NCBI GenBank assembly: GCA_017456005.1
Contig: JAFTLJ010000003.1
Coordinates: forward strand, 1 to 32,197
Reading direction: 5' to 3'
DNA: 32,197 nt
Origin: Clostridia bacterium
GTDB taxonomy: Bacteria; Bacillota; Clostridia; Oscillospirales; CAG-272
Positions 1 to 7,578 of the stretch are shown here, one piece after another. The notes under the pieces are model-generated. The model was given only the letters and a program-made list of their open reading frames with translations. It ran no database searches and was not told where the DNA came from. The stretch's first letter is position 1. The number at the start of each line of letters is the position of its first letter. Both the position numbers and the translations under genes were made by a program.

Positions 1-622
1 CTGTTGCGCCTTTGGCAACGATGACGGAAAGCGGAGGGGTTATATTATCCGAGGGAAGCGCCGAAAGTGCATCTTTTTCCATTTTAAGCTCTATAGCCAG
101 AGCTTGCTTTGTTTCTGTAGGGATAGAAGCGAGAACCGATGTACCTGTATAGAGGGGGGAAAGGAGCGCAACTGCTACTATAATGCCGCCGAGTGCGCCG
201 ACAGCCGCACCGATCCACTTACTTTTTTTGGTGGGTGGGATTTGTTCGCCAAAGCGTGTGGCAATAAGCTTTGTGAGTGCAGAAAGCCCGATAAGAGAAA
301 GCGACTGCAATACAATGAATATGAGCGCGAAGAAAATCGGGGCAATGAGTGCGCCCACAAGCCCTTCTACCAAGGCACCTGTTTGGGGTGCAGATTCGAG
401 CAGGGCTTTAAACTGTTCCGGCAAAGCGGAATAAAGCGCGCCGAAGATAGGTGAAGTTACCATACCCGCAACCCATTTGCCAAGGAAAAAAGAGGCGACT
501 GCAGCGATAATAAGTTCGCAAACGCGAATAACGGTTTTGCCAGTGCCGCGTTTGTAGCCGAGCAAAATTCCCAAGCCCAAAATGAGAGCCTCTGCGATGA
601 ATAAAACGATATAAATAGCCAT
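1..622 (-). CDS. CvpA-like integral membrane protein (3' end outside window)
   Basis: I translated the minus strand from an ATG at 622-620, preceded by the strong site TAAGGAGGT. The frame stays open to the window edge, giving 207 codons without a stop. The protein begins MAIYIVLFIAEALILGLG and has hydrophobic segments near residues 3-20, 35-52, 88-115 and 137-155, separated by short loops (for example PPTKKSKW). This layout resembles CvpA-family membrane proteins, which in clostridia are usually of unknown function. The assignment rests on topology and composition, not on a catalytic motif. A perfect promoter lies upstream. The C-terminus is missing because of the window boundary, not because of decay. 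Confidence 0.65.
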   Translation of the reverse strand, partial: MAIYIVLFIAEALILGLGILLGYKRGTGKTVIRVCELIIAAVASFFLGKWVAGMVTSPIFGALYSALPEQFKALLESAPQTGALVEGLVGALIAPIFFALIFIVLQSLSLIGLSALTKLIATRFGEQIPPTKKSKWIGAAVGALGGIIVAVALLSPLYTGTSVLASIPTETKQALAIELKMEKDALSALPSDNITPPLSVIVAKGAT

Positions 623-654
623 ACTGAACCTCCTTAGTGTATATTTTCATTTAT

Positions 655-683
655 ATTATACCATTTTTATCCGTTCTTGTCAA
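655..683 (-). promoter_or_regulatory. Sigma-A type promoter of the CvpA-like gene
   Basis: On the minus strand TTGACA (683-678) and TATAAT (660-655) are separated by exactly 17 bases. Both boxes match consensus perfectly. The promoter sits about 35 bases upstream of the start codon. Confidence 0.85.
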
Positions 684-810
684 CTATGGCGTTTTGGGGT
701 TAAAAGTAGGAAGTTTTTTTGAGAAAAAGCGTAAATTTTTCTAAAATTTTTCAAAAAAGTGTAGCATTTTTTGCAAAAAACTGATTATATAAGTGAAAGG
801 GGTGATGGAA

Positions 811-1368
811 ATGACCGACGAAGAGATAATAGAGCTGCTTTTTGCCCGTTCTGAACAGGGGATAGAAGAGCTTGACAAAAAATACGGTACACTGTGCCAC
901 GGCATTGCGCGGAACATTATAGGCAACGAGCAGGATGCCGAAGAATGTGTGAACGACGCTTACCTGGGCGTGTGGAACGAAATTCCGCCGAAAAAGCCCA
1001 AGCCGCTTGCCACGTTTCTTTGCAGAATACTGCGAAATATTGCCGTGAACCGATATTATTTAAATACGGCACAAAAGCGAGATTGCTTCTATACAGAGTC
1101 GATGGAGGAGCTGGAGGGTGTGCTTGCTACCTACGAAAGCCCACATGGAAAGCTGGAGCAGAGAGAAATTTCGCGTATGATAGAAAGCTTTTTAGATACG
1201 CTTTCGCCCGAAAACCGAGCGATATTTATGCGGAGATATTGGTTTTCCCAAACATATGCAGAGATAGCAAAAGGGCTTAAAATAAGCGAAAAGAACGTTT
1301 CCGTGCGCCTTTCGCGTATACGGGAAAAAATGAAAAAATATCTTAATGAAAGGGAGATAACGGTATGA
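811..1368 (+). CDS. ECF-like sigma-70 family RNA polymerase sigma factor
   Basis: This small sigma factor would direct RNA polymerase to a dedicated promoter set. Region 2 is visible in the N-terminal half (acidic DAEECVNDAYLGVWNE followed by a basic stretch around LRNIAVNRYY). Region 4 is the C-terminal helix-turn-helix (LSPENRAIFMRRYW, then YAEIAKGLKISEKNVSVRLSR). I prefer the ATG at 811 because AAAGGGGTG at 796-804 is well spaced from it. An upstream GTG at 793 and an ATG at 805 are in frame but overlap or crowd that site. The stop codon overlaps the next gene's start as ATGA, so translation is probably coupled to the anti-sigma-like gene. Its targets cannot be read from sequence. Confidence 0.85.
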   Translation: MTDEEIIELLFARSEQGIEELDKKYGTLCHGIARNIIGNEQDAEECVNDAYLGVWNEIPPKKPKPLATFLCRILRNIAVNRYYLNTAQKRDCFYTESMEELEGVLATYESPHGKLEQREISRMIESFLDTLSPENRAIFMRRYWFSQTYAEIAKGLKISEKNVSVRLSRIREKMKKYLNEREITV

Positions 1369-2534
1369 AAACAGAAGAATTTTCCAGAGCACTTAATGAA
1401 ATAGACGACAAATATATCGAAGAAGCGAGGTGCTATAAAATGAAAAAGAGATTTCCTATAAAACAAACGATAGCAGCGGCGGCGTGTGTGGCGCTTATGA
1501 TAGGTACGATACCGCTGATAAGCCACTTTGCAGGTACACCTGCATCTGGCACAACCGGCGGTGTGGTACAAGGCACGACAGGCGGCAATATTATACAGGC
1601 AGGCACAACGGGTAACAATATTGTTCCCTCGGGTACAACACAGAATCCGGTTACGCCCCCGGCTGGCAACATTATTCCCCCAACAGGCAATATGATACCG
1701 CCTACAGGAGAACTTATACAGCTCGGCAAAAACGGCATTTTTACTGCGTATGATATAGGTAATCACGCAGGAACTTCTCCGCTGAACGCTATTCATACGA
1801 CAGAATTTAAAATTGACAAATATGCAGATCATTTTGTGGATGAAACAAAAGTAAAGACAATAAAAACAATCAATGTCAACGGCAAAACTTGGTATGCACA
1901 ATATGATCAAAGCATAGACAACATTTATTATGGTCGTGACCGTGATCTCTATGTAGGTATTGATTTGCTTACTTGGAGAAATATGTTTGTTTTTGAATAT
2001 GATAGAGATACAGGGGAACTTATTGGTTTCTCTGCCGAGCAAAAATGCTTATCTCCGCTTCCTGAAACCCCTATTACACGTGACGAATGTTATGAAAAGG
2101 CAATGGAGTTTCTGACCAATAATGTACCTGATATAGAAGAATATGCTTTGTACAATGAAAGCGAAGCTACAGATAGGAAAGGTTTTAAATTTTCTTTCTG
2201 TAGAATGATAGACGGAATCAAGACTGATGATAATATAAATATAGGAGTGACAGGTGCAGGAGAAATATATGATTATCATTTTTGGGGATATGGCGCTATG
2301 GGAAATGTGAAACTATCCGAAGTTGATAAAACTGCACTTAATAAAGTTATTGACACAAAAATAAACACTATTTATAAGAACAGCTTTGATATAACAAGTA
2401 ATTATGAAATTAGATTGTGCAGACTTGAAGATGGCACATACTATTTTTACTGCACAACACATGTAACAGGTAGAGCTACAAAAGATGGGGAACTTTTGCA
2501 GGACACTTCCTTTTTGATAGTTACAATTGACTAA
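1365..2534 (+). CDS. Membrane-anchored anti-sigma-like protein with repetitive Gly/Thr/Pro linker
   Basis: This 389-residue protein is translationally coupled to the preceding sigma factor, so a role as its membrane anti-sigma partner is likely by position. Residues 1-33 are short, charged and cytoplasmic. One membrane helix spans about 34-56 (QTIAAAACVALMIGTIPLIS). A low-complexity linker at 60-116 contains SGTTGG, QGTTGG, AGTTGN and SGTTQN followed by repeated PPTGN units. The rest is an extracytoplasmic domain rich in Tyr and Asp, with no motif I can name. No zinc-finger HxxxCxxC is present. The second half has more AT-rich codon use than the first. The function is inferred from context, and the external domain could sense a ligand or the envelope. 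Confidence 0.7.
   Translation: MKTEEFSRALNEIDDKYIEEARCYKMKKRFPIKQTIAAAACVALMIGTIPLISHFAGTPASGTTGGVVQGTTGGNIIQAGTTGNNIVPSGTTQNPVTPPAGNIIPPTGNMIPPTGELIQLGKNGIFTAYDIGNHAGTSPLNAIHTTEFKIDKYADHFVDETKVKTIKTINVNGKTWYAQYDQSIDNIYYGRDRDLYVGIDLLTWRNMFVFEYDRDTGELIGFSAEQKCLSPLPETPITRDECYEKAMEFLTNNVPDIEEYALYNESEATDRKGFKFSFCRMIDGIKTDDNINIGVTGAGEIYDYHFWGYGAMGNVKLSEVDKTALNKVIDTKINTIYKNSFDITSNYEIRLCRLEDGTYYFYCTTHVTGRATKDGELLQDTSFLIVTID
1545..1710 (+). repeat. Degenerate in-gene repeat coding a Gly-Thr-Thr / Pro-Pro-Thr-Gly linker
   Basis: Within the anti-sigma-like gene, units of the type GGCACAACnGG and then CCnACAGGCAA recur with variation. They encode four GTT(G/Q)(G/N) units followed by GNIIPPTG and GNMIPPTG. 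This resembles a flexible wall-crossing spacer whose length can change by slippage or recombination. Confidence 0.7.
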
Positions 2535-2563
2535 AAAATCATGAATTATGGAGGATGAAAAAG

Positions 2564-2805
2564 ATGTTACAAAACAAATTAAAAACTATAGCCGCCTTGT
2601 AATTAACAGTAATATTTTTACTTACAATATGTTTTTCAAATTTTTCGTTTGCCGCATCCACGAGTGATGGCAAGAAACTATTATGGAAGGCGTTTATTAT
2701 ATAAGAAATGAAGTGTCAAATTCTTATTTGAGCGCTTTAGGAACTACATCAGTAATTTTAAGTGACTATTATGAATCATCAAATTTACAATGGGAGCGTA
2801 GTTGA
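2564..2805 (+). pseudogene. Decayed secreted protein, ricin-B-lectin-like remnant
   Basis: A GGAGG site at 2550-2554 precedes ATG 2564. The first frame reads MLQNKLKTIAAL, stops at TAA 2600-2602, then continues in the same frame as LTVIFLLTICFSNFSFAAS. Together these make one typical signal peptide with a stop inside its hydrophobic core. That frame ends at a second stop near 2700, but another frame from 2683 reads MEGVYYIRNEVSNSYLSA and ends LQWERS before TGA 2803-2805. The GVYYIRN...S.YL...QW pattern is typical of ricin-type beta-trefoil repeats. An in-frame stop, a frameshift and early truncation indicate a dead gene. It lies directly behind the sigma/anti-sigma pair and may once have been in that operon. 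Confidence 0.7.
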
Positions 2806-2870
2806 ATTGACTATATGCCGTTAATCTTTACACACAAGGCGGCTAAGCCGTGTGACATATTTTATCCCCA

Positions 2871-2907
2871 ATAAATACCGCCCTCAAAAAGGGCGGTATT
2901 TATCTTT
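2871..2907 (+). terminator. Rho-independent terminator upstream of proB
   Basis: Perfect 14-bp arms ATAAATACCGCCCT (2871-2884) and AGGGCGGTATTTAT (2890-2903) flank the loop CAAAA and are followed by CTTTT. It closes the sigma/anti-sigma/pseudogene unit. Confidence 0.9.
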
Positions 2908-2929
2908 TAACTTATTTCATATAATTCTA

Positions 2930-2958
2930 TTGAAAAAAAGGAAATACTGTGATATTAT
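2930..2958 (+). promoter_or_regulatory. Promoter of the proline operon
   Basis: TTGAAA (2930-2935) and TATTAT (2953-2958) are separated by 17 bases, about 50 bases upstream of the proB start. Confidence 0.7.
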
Positions 2959-2977
2959 TATTTATTATAAATAATAA
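2955..2977. promoter_or_regulatory. AT-rich palindrome overlapping the proB -10 region
   Basis: Perfect 10-bp arms TTATTATTTA and TAAATAATAA surround TTA. The palindrome overlaps the -10 box and the expected transcription start, a position typical of an operator. AT-only palindromes also arise by chance in such DNA. Confidence 0.35.
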
Positions 2978-3008
2978 ACACAACTTTATTAAAAGGAATA
3001 TATAAATT

Positions 3009-3782
3009 ATGAGAATTGTAGTGAAAATAGGTACGTCTACTTTGGCTTATCCCACGTACAGGCTTAATATCCGCCTTGTAGAGGAGCTTTGCAAAACGCT
3101 CAGCGACCTCAAAAACGCAGGCCACGAAATAATAATGGTTTCCTCCGGTGCTATCGGTATGGGCACGGGCAAGCTTATGCTGCCTTCCCGCCCGAAGGAC
3201 TTGCCCACAAAGCAAGCGGCGGCGGCTGTGGGGCAGTGCGAGCTTATGTACACGTATGACAAGCAGTTTTCCGAATACAACCACACGGTTGGGCAGATAT
3301 TGCTCAATAACTCCGACGTGCAAAACGAGGAACGCCACACAAACTTCAACAACACGATAACGAGAATGCTGGAGCTTGGCGTTATTCCGATCGTAAACGA
3401 AAACGATACGGTTTCCACATCTGAAATCCTTATTGGAGATAACGATACGCTTTCTGCAATAGTTGCCTCCAGCATAAAGGCAGACCTTCTCGTGCTCCTT
3501 TCGGATATAGACGGGCTCTATACGGCAGATCCGCACAAAAACCCCGATGCAAAGCTAATCCCCGTTGTGGAAGAGATAACGCCCGAAATTTTCGGCCTTG
3601 CGGCAGGCAGCGGAAGCGACCTGGGCACGGGCGGCATGGTAACAAAGCTTCACGCGGCGCAGATATGCACGGCTGTGGGATGTGATATGGTTATTACCAA
3701 CGGCAAGGACCTTTCCGCGCTATACACGCTTGCAGAGGGCGGAAATATAGGCACGAGATTTTTGGGAAAGAAGGAAATTTGA
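3009..3782 (+). CDS. proB: Glutamate 5-kinase, short form without PUA domain
   Basis: This enzyme phosphorylates L-glutamate with ATP to gamma-glutamyl phosphate, the first step of proline synthesis in the cytoplasm. The amino-acid-kinase fold is clear: VVKIGTSTL at 4-12, [11 protein letters not shown] at 44-54, VNENDTVS at 129-136, [11 protein letters not shown] at 165-175 and [12 protein letters not shown] at 206-217. The length is 257 residues, so the C-terminal PUA domain of longer ProB enzymes (about 370 residues) is absent. This short architecture is known in other bacteria and is not a truncation, because the stop is followed at once by proA. AAAAGGAA precedes the start. It is the first gene of the proB-proA-proC operon. 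Confidence 0.96.
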   Translation: MRIVVKIGTSTLAYPTYRLNIRLVEELCKTLSDLKNAGHEIIMVSSGAIGMGTGKLMLPSRPKDLPTKQAAAAVGQCELMYTYDKQFSEYNHTVGQILLNNSDVQNEERHTNFNNTITRMLELGVIPIVNENDTVSTSEILIGDNDTLSAIVASSIKADLLVLLSDIDGLYTADPHKNPDAKLIPVVEEITPEIFGLAAGSGSDLGTGGMVTKLHAAQICTAVGCDMVITNGKDLSALYTLAEGGNIGTRFLGKKEI

Positions 3783-3783
3783 A

Positions 3784-5040
3784 ATGACTACGCTTGAAAT
3801 ACTTAAATCTGCGGCGGCGGTGCGCCCGCGCCTCGCGCTTCTGACAGAAGCAGAGAAAAACAACGCGCTTGCAAAAATGGCAGATGCGCTCGTGGCAGAC
3901 ACAGCGGCGATACTCGCGGCAAACGCCATAGACAAAAAAAACGCAAAGGGCAAGATTTCCGATGTTATGATAGACCGCCTTGCGCTGGATGAAAAGCGCA
4001 TTATGGGCATGGCAGACGGCATTCGCGCGCTTATTGATTTGCCCGACCCCGTGGGCAAGGTGCTCGATGAATACAAGACCCCCGGTGGGCTTACCATTCG
4101 CAAAACGAGCGTGCCCTTCGGCGTGGTTGCCATTATATACGAAAGCCGCCCAAACGTAACGAGCGACGCGGCGGCGCTCGCGCTGAAAAGCTCCAATGCC
4201 TGCGTGCTTCGCTCGGGTAAAGAGGCTTTCCTTTCCGCAAACGCGATTGTCACGGCGCTCCGCAAAGGTCTTGCGGCGGCAGGCTTGCCGGAAAATATGA
4301 TAAACCTCGTGCAGGACACGACAAGAGCGAGCGCAAACGAGATTATGACAGCCACGGGGCTTGTGGATATGCTTATCCCTCGCGGCGGTGCAGGGCTTAT
4401 AAACGCTTGCGTGCAGAACGCGAAGGTGCCGTGCATACAGACAGGCACAGGTATTTGCCACATATACGTAGACGAAAGCGCAAACCTCGATATGGCGCTT
4501 AACATTATAGAAAACGCGAAAACGAGCAGACCTTCCGTTTGCAACGCAGAAGAAGTTTTGCTCGTAAGCGAAAAAATTGCGGCGGAATTTCTGCCCAAGC
4601 TTTGCGAGCGCATTGTAACTGCACGCGCCGAAGCGGGCAAAACGCCTGTGGAGCTTCGCCTGTGCGAAAAAGCCGCCAAGATTATAGACGGCACACCTGC
4701 GAGCGAGGCAGATTTCGACACAGAATTTCTCGATTATATTCTCGCAGTTAAGGTTGTGGAAGATGTAAGCGAGGCGGTGGCGCACATTTCTGCGCACTCC
4801 ACACACCACAGCGACGCGATTATAACGGAAACTGCAGAAAATGCGGAGCTCTTTATGAAATCGGTAGACAGCGCGGCTGTTTACGTTAACGCTTCCACAC
4901 GCTTTACAGACGGCGGCGAGTTCGGCTTGGGTTGCGAAATGGGCATTTCCACGCAGAAGCTCCACGCGCGCGGCCCTATGGGGCTTATGGAGCTTACTTC
5001 CTACAAATACATTGTTCTCGGCAACGGTCAGACAAGATAA
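3784..5040 (+). CDS. proA: Glutamate-5-semialdehyde dehydrogenase (gamma-glutamyl phosphate reductase)
   Basis: ProA reduces gamma-glutamyl phosphate with NADPH to glutamate-5-semialdehyde, the second step of proline synthesis. The 418-residue length is normal. Diagnostic segments are [18 protein letters not shown] at 111-128, the dinucleotide-binding region [15 protein letters not shown] at 134-148, and the catalytic cysteine C253 in RPSVCNAEE. The C-terminal [20 protein letters not shown] is also typical. The start lies one base after the proB stop, and AAGAAGGAAA in the end of proB serves as ribosome binding site, so the genes are coupled. ProA and ProB usually act together because the acyl phosphate is unstable. 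Confidence 0.97.
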   Translation: MTTLEILKSAAAVRPRLALLTEAEKNNALAKMADALVADTAAILAANAIDKKNAKGKISDVMIDRLALDEKRIMGMADGIRALIDLPDPVGKVLDEYKTPGGLTIRKTSVPFGVVAIIYESRPNVTSDAAALALKSSNACVLRSGKEAFLSANAIVTALRKGLAAAGLPENMINLVQDTTRASANEIMTATGLVDMLIPRGGAGLINACVQNAKVPCIQTGTGICHIYVDESANLDMALNIIENAKTSRPSVCNAEEVLLVSEKIAAEFLPKLCERIVTARAEAGKTPVELRLCEKAAKIIDGTPASEADFDTEFLDYILAVKVVEDVSEAVAHISAHSTHHSDAIITETAENAELFMKSVDSAAVYVNASTRFTDGGEFGLGCEMGISTQKLHARGPMGLMELTSYKYIVLGNGQTR

Positions 5041-5050
5041 GGGGCGAAAA

Positions 5051-5863
5051 ATGGGAATTGAAGCTTTGAAAATAGGTTTTATCGGCGCGGGAAATATGGG
5101 CGGAGCTCTCGCGAAAGCGGCGGCAAAAACGGCTACCCCCACAAATATTATGATTGCCGATAAATTTGAAGATAAGGCAATTTCGCTGGCAAACGAACTC
5201 GGTGCTAAGTTTTCCGATAACGTAGAAATTGCGAAAAAATGTGATTTTATTTTCTTCGGCGTAAAACCGCAGATGATGGCGGAAATGCTCGCAGAAATAA
5301 AGCCTTATTTAGCAGAAAGAAGCGGATACACGCTTGTTAGTATGATGGCTGGTGTAAAAACAGAAAAAATTTGCCAAACGCTCGGTTTTACTGCGCCGAT
5401 TATACGAATAATGCCCAACACAGCCGTGGAAGTGGGCGAAGGAATGGTGCTTTATACAGCAAACGAGGCGGCGAGCGAGGGCGCGGAGCGCGCTTTTCTC
5501 GCATTTATGGCGAAGGCGGGCGAATTTGAAAAGCTTTCCGAGCACCTTATAGATGCAGGCACGGCTGTTTCTGGTTGCGGCCCCGCGTACGTTTATATGT
5601 TTATAGAAGCGCTTGCCGACGGCGGTGTAAAATGCGGTTTGCCCCGTGCCACGGCGCTGAAGCTGGCAGAACAGACTCTGCTAGGCGCGGCGAAGCTTGC
5701 CAAGGAAACAGGCAGACACCCCGAAGAGCTCAAAGACGCGGTTTGTAGCCCTGCGGGTAGCACGATAGAGGGTTGCTTCGCGCTTGAAAAGAGCGGCTTC
5801 CGTGCGGCTGCAGTAGGTGCTGTTGCTGCGGCATACGAGCGCACGCAAGGGCTCGGAAAATGA
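5051..5863 (+). CDS. proC: Pyrroline-5-carboxylate reductase
   Basis: ProC reduces pyrroline-5-carboxylate, the cyclised proA product, to L-proline. I start it at ATG 5051 because AAGGGG (5039-5044) is well spaced from it, although the frame is open back to 5012 inside proA. The 270-residue protein has the Rossmann motif GFIGAGNMGGA at 9-19, GVKPQ at 70-74, MPNTA at 121-125, SGCGPAYVY at 174-182 and the family signature LKDAVCSPAGSTIEG at 227-241. All three pathway enzymes are thus in one operon. The stop overlaps the next start as ATGA. Confidence 0.96.
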   Translation: MGIEALKIGFIGAGNMGGALAKAAAKTATPTNIMIADKFEDKAISLANELGAKFSDNVEIAKKCDFIFFGVKPQMMAEMLAEIKPYLAERSGYTLVSMMAGVKTEKICQTLGFTAPIIRIMPNTAVEVGEGMVLYTANEAASEGAERAFLAFMAKAGEFEKLSEHLIDAGTAVSGCGPAYVYMFIEALADGGVKCGLPRATALKLAEQTLLGAAKLAKETGRHPEELKDAVCSPAGSTIEGCFALEKSGFRAAAVGAVAAAYERTQGLGK

Positions 5864-6660
5864 GTATGCAAGGAAAACCGAGCAAAGAAACCGCAGAGGC
5901 TTTTTTGAATAAATTTAATAAAACCGATTTGGAAAAATTGCCCCTTATTAGTAGCTATACAAAGGATATTACGAGCCTTATAACCGCAAGGGAAGGCGGA
6001 CTTATCGTTTGTATAGGTTGCGATACGCTTGCAGAAGCGCTCAGAGAAAAAGCCTACCGCACGGTATGTATAGACGAAAGTGAACTGGATGCGCTTTCAG
6101 AGCGTGCAGATGCTGTTATCTATAACGATGAGCCGCATTGGCACGAAGAAAAGAAATTTGGGGCGATTTTTGAAAAAATAGTAAAGAACCTGAAAGTCGG
6201 CGGCGAGCTTATATGCGAACTTTGCGAATACAAAAACTGTGAAACTTTGCACGGTGCATTGAAATATGCCTTTAACAAATGCGGTTTGAAATACGAACGG
6301 GAATTTGAATTTCCCACTATGGGAGATTATGTTAAAGCTTTGGAAAATTGCGGATTACGTGCTGAATATGCGGTTGTATTTGATAAGCCTACATTATGTA
6401 AAGATGAAAATGCTATTAGAGATTGGGCTAATACATATGCTAAAAAACAAATAGAGGCACTTTGCAAAGAAACCAAAGATGGCGTTTTGCTTGATGCGGA
6501 AATATATTGTCTTAATTTATTTGCGAATGGTAATTGGTATACAGACAACGTACGCACAATGATAAAGACAAAGAACGCAAACGAGCACGATTTAGCTTCG
6601 TTACTTTATGAGCTTTGTCCTGATTTTAGCCTGCAAGCGCTTTTGGATGAAAAACACTAA
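5860..6660 (+). CDS. Methyltransferase-like protein with a degenerate SAM-binding domain
   Basis: The C-terminal third (FEFPTMGDYVKALENCGL, then FDKPTLCKDENAIRDWANTY at 175-194) resembles class I SAM-dependent methyltransferases of the trans-aconitate methyltransferase type. The central NDEPHWHEEKKFGAIF and LKVGGELICE also fit that fold. The N-terminal part is unusual. Where active enzymes carry a glycine-rich D-x-G-x-G-x-G loop, this protein has only LIVCIGCDT at 48-56, and the preceding region is very short. SAM binding is therefore doubtful. The gene is coupled to proC by an ATGA overlap and ends at a strong terminator, so it is the fourth gene of the proline operon. Its role in proline metabolism is unknown. 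The 3' half uses more AT-rich codons. Confidence 0.6.
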   Translation: MSMQGKPSKETAEAFLNKFNKTDLEKLPLISSYTKDITSLITAREGGLIVCIGCDTLAEALREKAYRTVCIDESELDALSERADAVIYNDEPHWHEEKKFGAIFEKIVKNLKVGGELICELCEYKNCETLHGALKYAFNKCGLKYEREFEFPTMGDYVKALENCGLRAEYAVVFDKPTLCKDENAIRDWANTYAKKQIEALCKETKDGVLLDAEIYCLNLFANGNWYTDNVRTMIKTKNANEHDLASLLYELCPDFSLQALLDEKH

Positions 6661-6662
6661 AC

Positions 6663-6691
6663 AAAACCCTGCGAAATTTTCGCAGGGTTTT
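6663..6691. terminator. Bidirectional terminator between the proline operon and nfo
   Basis: Arms AAAACCCTGCGAAA (6663-6676) and TTTCGCAGGGTTTT (6678-6691) form a near-perfect hairpin with A and T tracts on both sides. It serves both convergent genes. Confidence 0.92.
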
Positions 6692-6695
6692 GAAT

Positions 6696-7529
6696 TTAAT
6701 ATTTATACGCCTCGCGGAGCATTGCAATCTCTCTTGCATAGCCCGCCTCGTCGTTGGGCGTTTCCAAAATAAAGGGAAGCGAATGCAACGCTTCGTGGTT
6801 TATTACACGGCATATTGCATCTTTGCCGATATATCCCTCGCCGATTTTGGCGTGGCGATCTTTGTGTGCGCCGCAGGGATTAAGGCTGTCGTTAAGATGA
6901 ACGGCTTTTAGATTTTCCAGCCCTATTGTTTTATCGAATTGCGTGAGCACGCCATCTAGGTCGTTTACTATATCATATCCTCCATCCCAAACGTGGCAGG
7001 TATCAAGGCAAACGCCTATTTTGCTTTTGTTTTCCACCATAGAGATGATTTTTGCAATCTGTTCGAACGTCTTGCCGATTTCCGAGCCTTTGCCTGCCAT
7101 AGTTTCTATTAAAACCGTGGTCGTTTGCGAAAGAGGGAGAATTTCGTTGAGCATTTCGGCGCATTGCGAAATACCTATATCTTCGCCCTGCCCGGTGTGG
7201 GAACCTGGGTGAAAATTATAGAAGTTGCCGGGCGTGTATTCAAGGCGGCAAAGGTCATCTGCCATAGTGCGCTTTGCGAAATCGCGCAGTTCAGGCTTTG
7301 CAGAGCAGGGGTTGAGTGTGTACGGTGAATGAGCCACGAGGCCGGAAATGCCGTTTTCTGCGGCAAATTCCAAAAAGCGAGCAACATCGGTTTCGTTTAT
7401 GGCTTTTGCGCTGCCGCCGCGTGGATTTCGCGTGAAGAACGCGAACGTATTAGCATCAATTTTTTCAGCATCTTTTCCCATTGCAAGATACCCTGCGGAG
7501 GAAGAAAGATGGCAACCTATTTTTAGCAT
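6696..7529 (-). CDS. nfo: Endonuclease IV (AP endonuclease family 2)
   Basis: This enzyme cuts DNA at abasic sites in base excision repair, using a trinuclear zinc centre. The 277-residue TIM-barrel protein keeps the metal ligands in order: H67 (AHSPY), H107 (NFHPGSH), E142 (LIETMAGKG), D176 and H179 (CLDTCH), H211 (HLNDS), D224 and H226 (DRHAKIGEG) and E256 (ILETP). The spacing matches E. coli Nfo. AAAGAGGT precedes the start. It lies 49 bases downstream of ychF with a terminator hairpin between, so it is partly separated from that gene. Confidence 0.96.
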   Translation of the reverse strand: MLKIGCHLSSSAGYLAMGKDAEKIDANTFAFFTRNPRGGSAKAINETDVARFLEFAAENGISGLVAHSPYTLNPCSAKPELRDFAKRTMADDLCRLEYTPGNFYNFHPGSHTGQGEDIGISQCAEMLNEILPLSQTTTVLIETMAGKGSEIGKTFEQIAKIISMVENKSKIGVCLDTCHVWDGGYDIVNDLDGVLTQFDKTIGLENLKAVHLNDSLNPCGAHKDRHAKIGEGYIGKDAICRVINHEALHSLPFILETPNDEAGYAREIAMLREAYKY

Positions 7530-7551
7530 AATATACCTCTTTAAAAATCAA

Positions 7552-7570
7552 GGGCGTACAAAGTACGCCC
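7552..7570 (-). terminator. Terminator after ychF
   Basis: GGGCGTAC and GTACGCCC are separated by three bases. On the minus strand the hairpin is followed by TTGATTTTT. It lies between the ychF stop and the nfo start and may attenuate readthrough into nfo. Confidence 0.75.
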
Positions 7571-7578
7571 ATTTTGCT

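Noticed and set aside
1131..2042. 303-codon minus-strand ORF across the first sigma and anti-sigma genes
   Set aside because: It overlaps two coupled plus-strand genes and has a Cys/Tyr/Arg-rich nonsense composition.
3694..5142. 482-codon minus-strand ORF across proA and proC
   Set aside because: It is a shadow of proA codon usage. Composition is Arg/Cys/His-rich with no motif, while the plus strand encodes an intact ProA and ProC.
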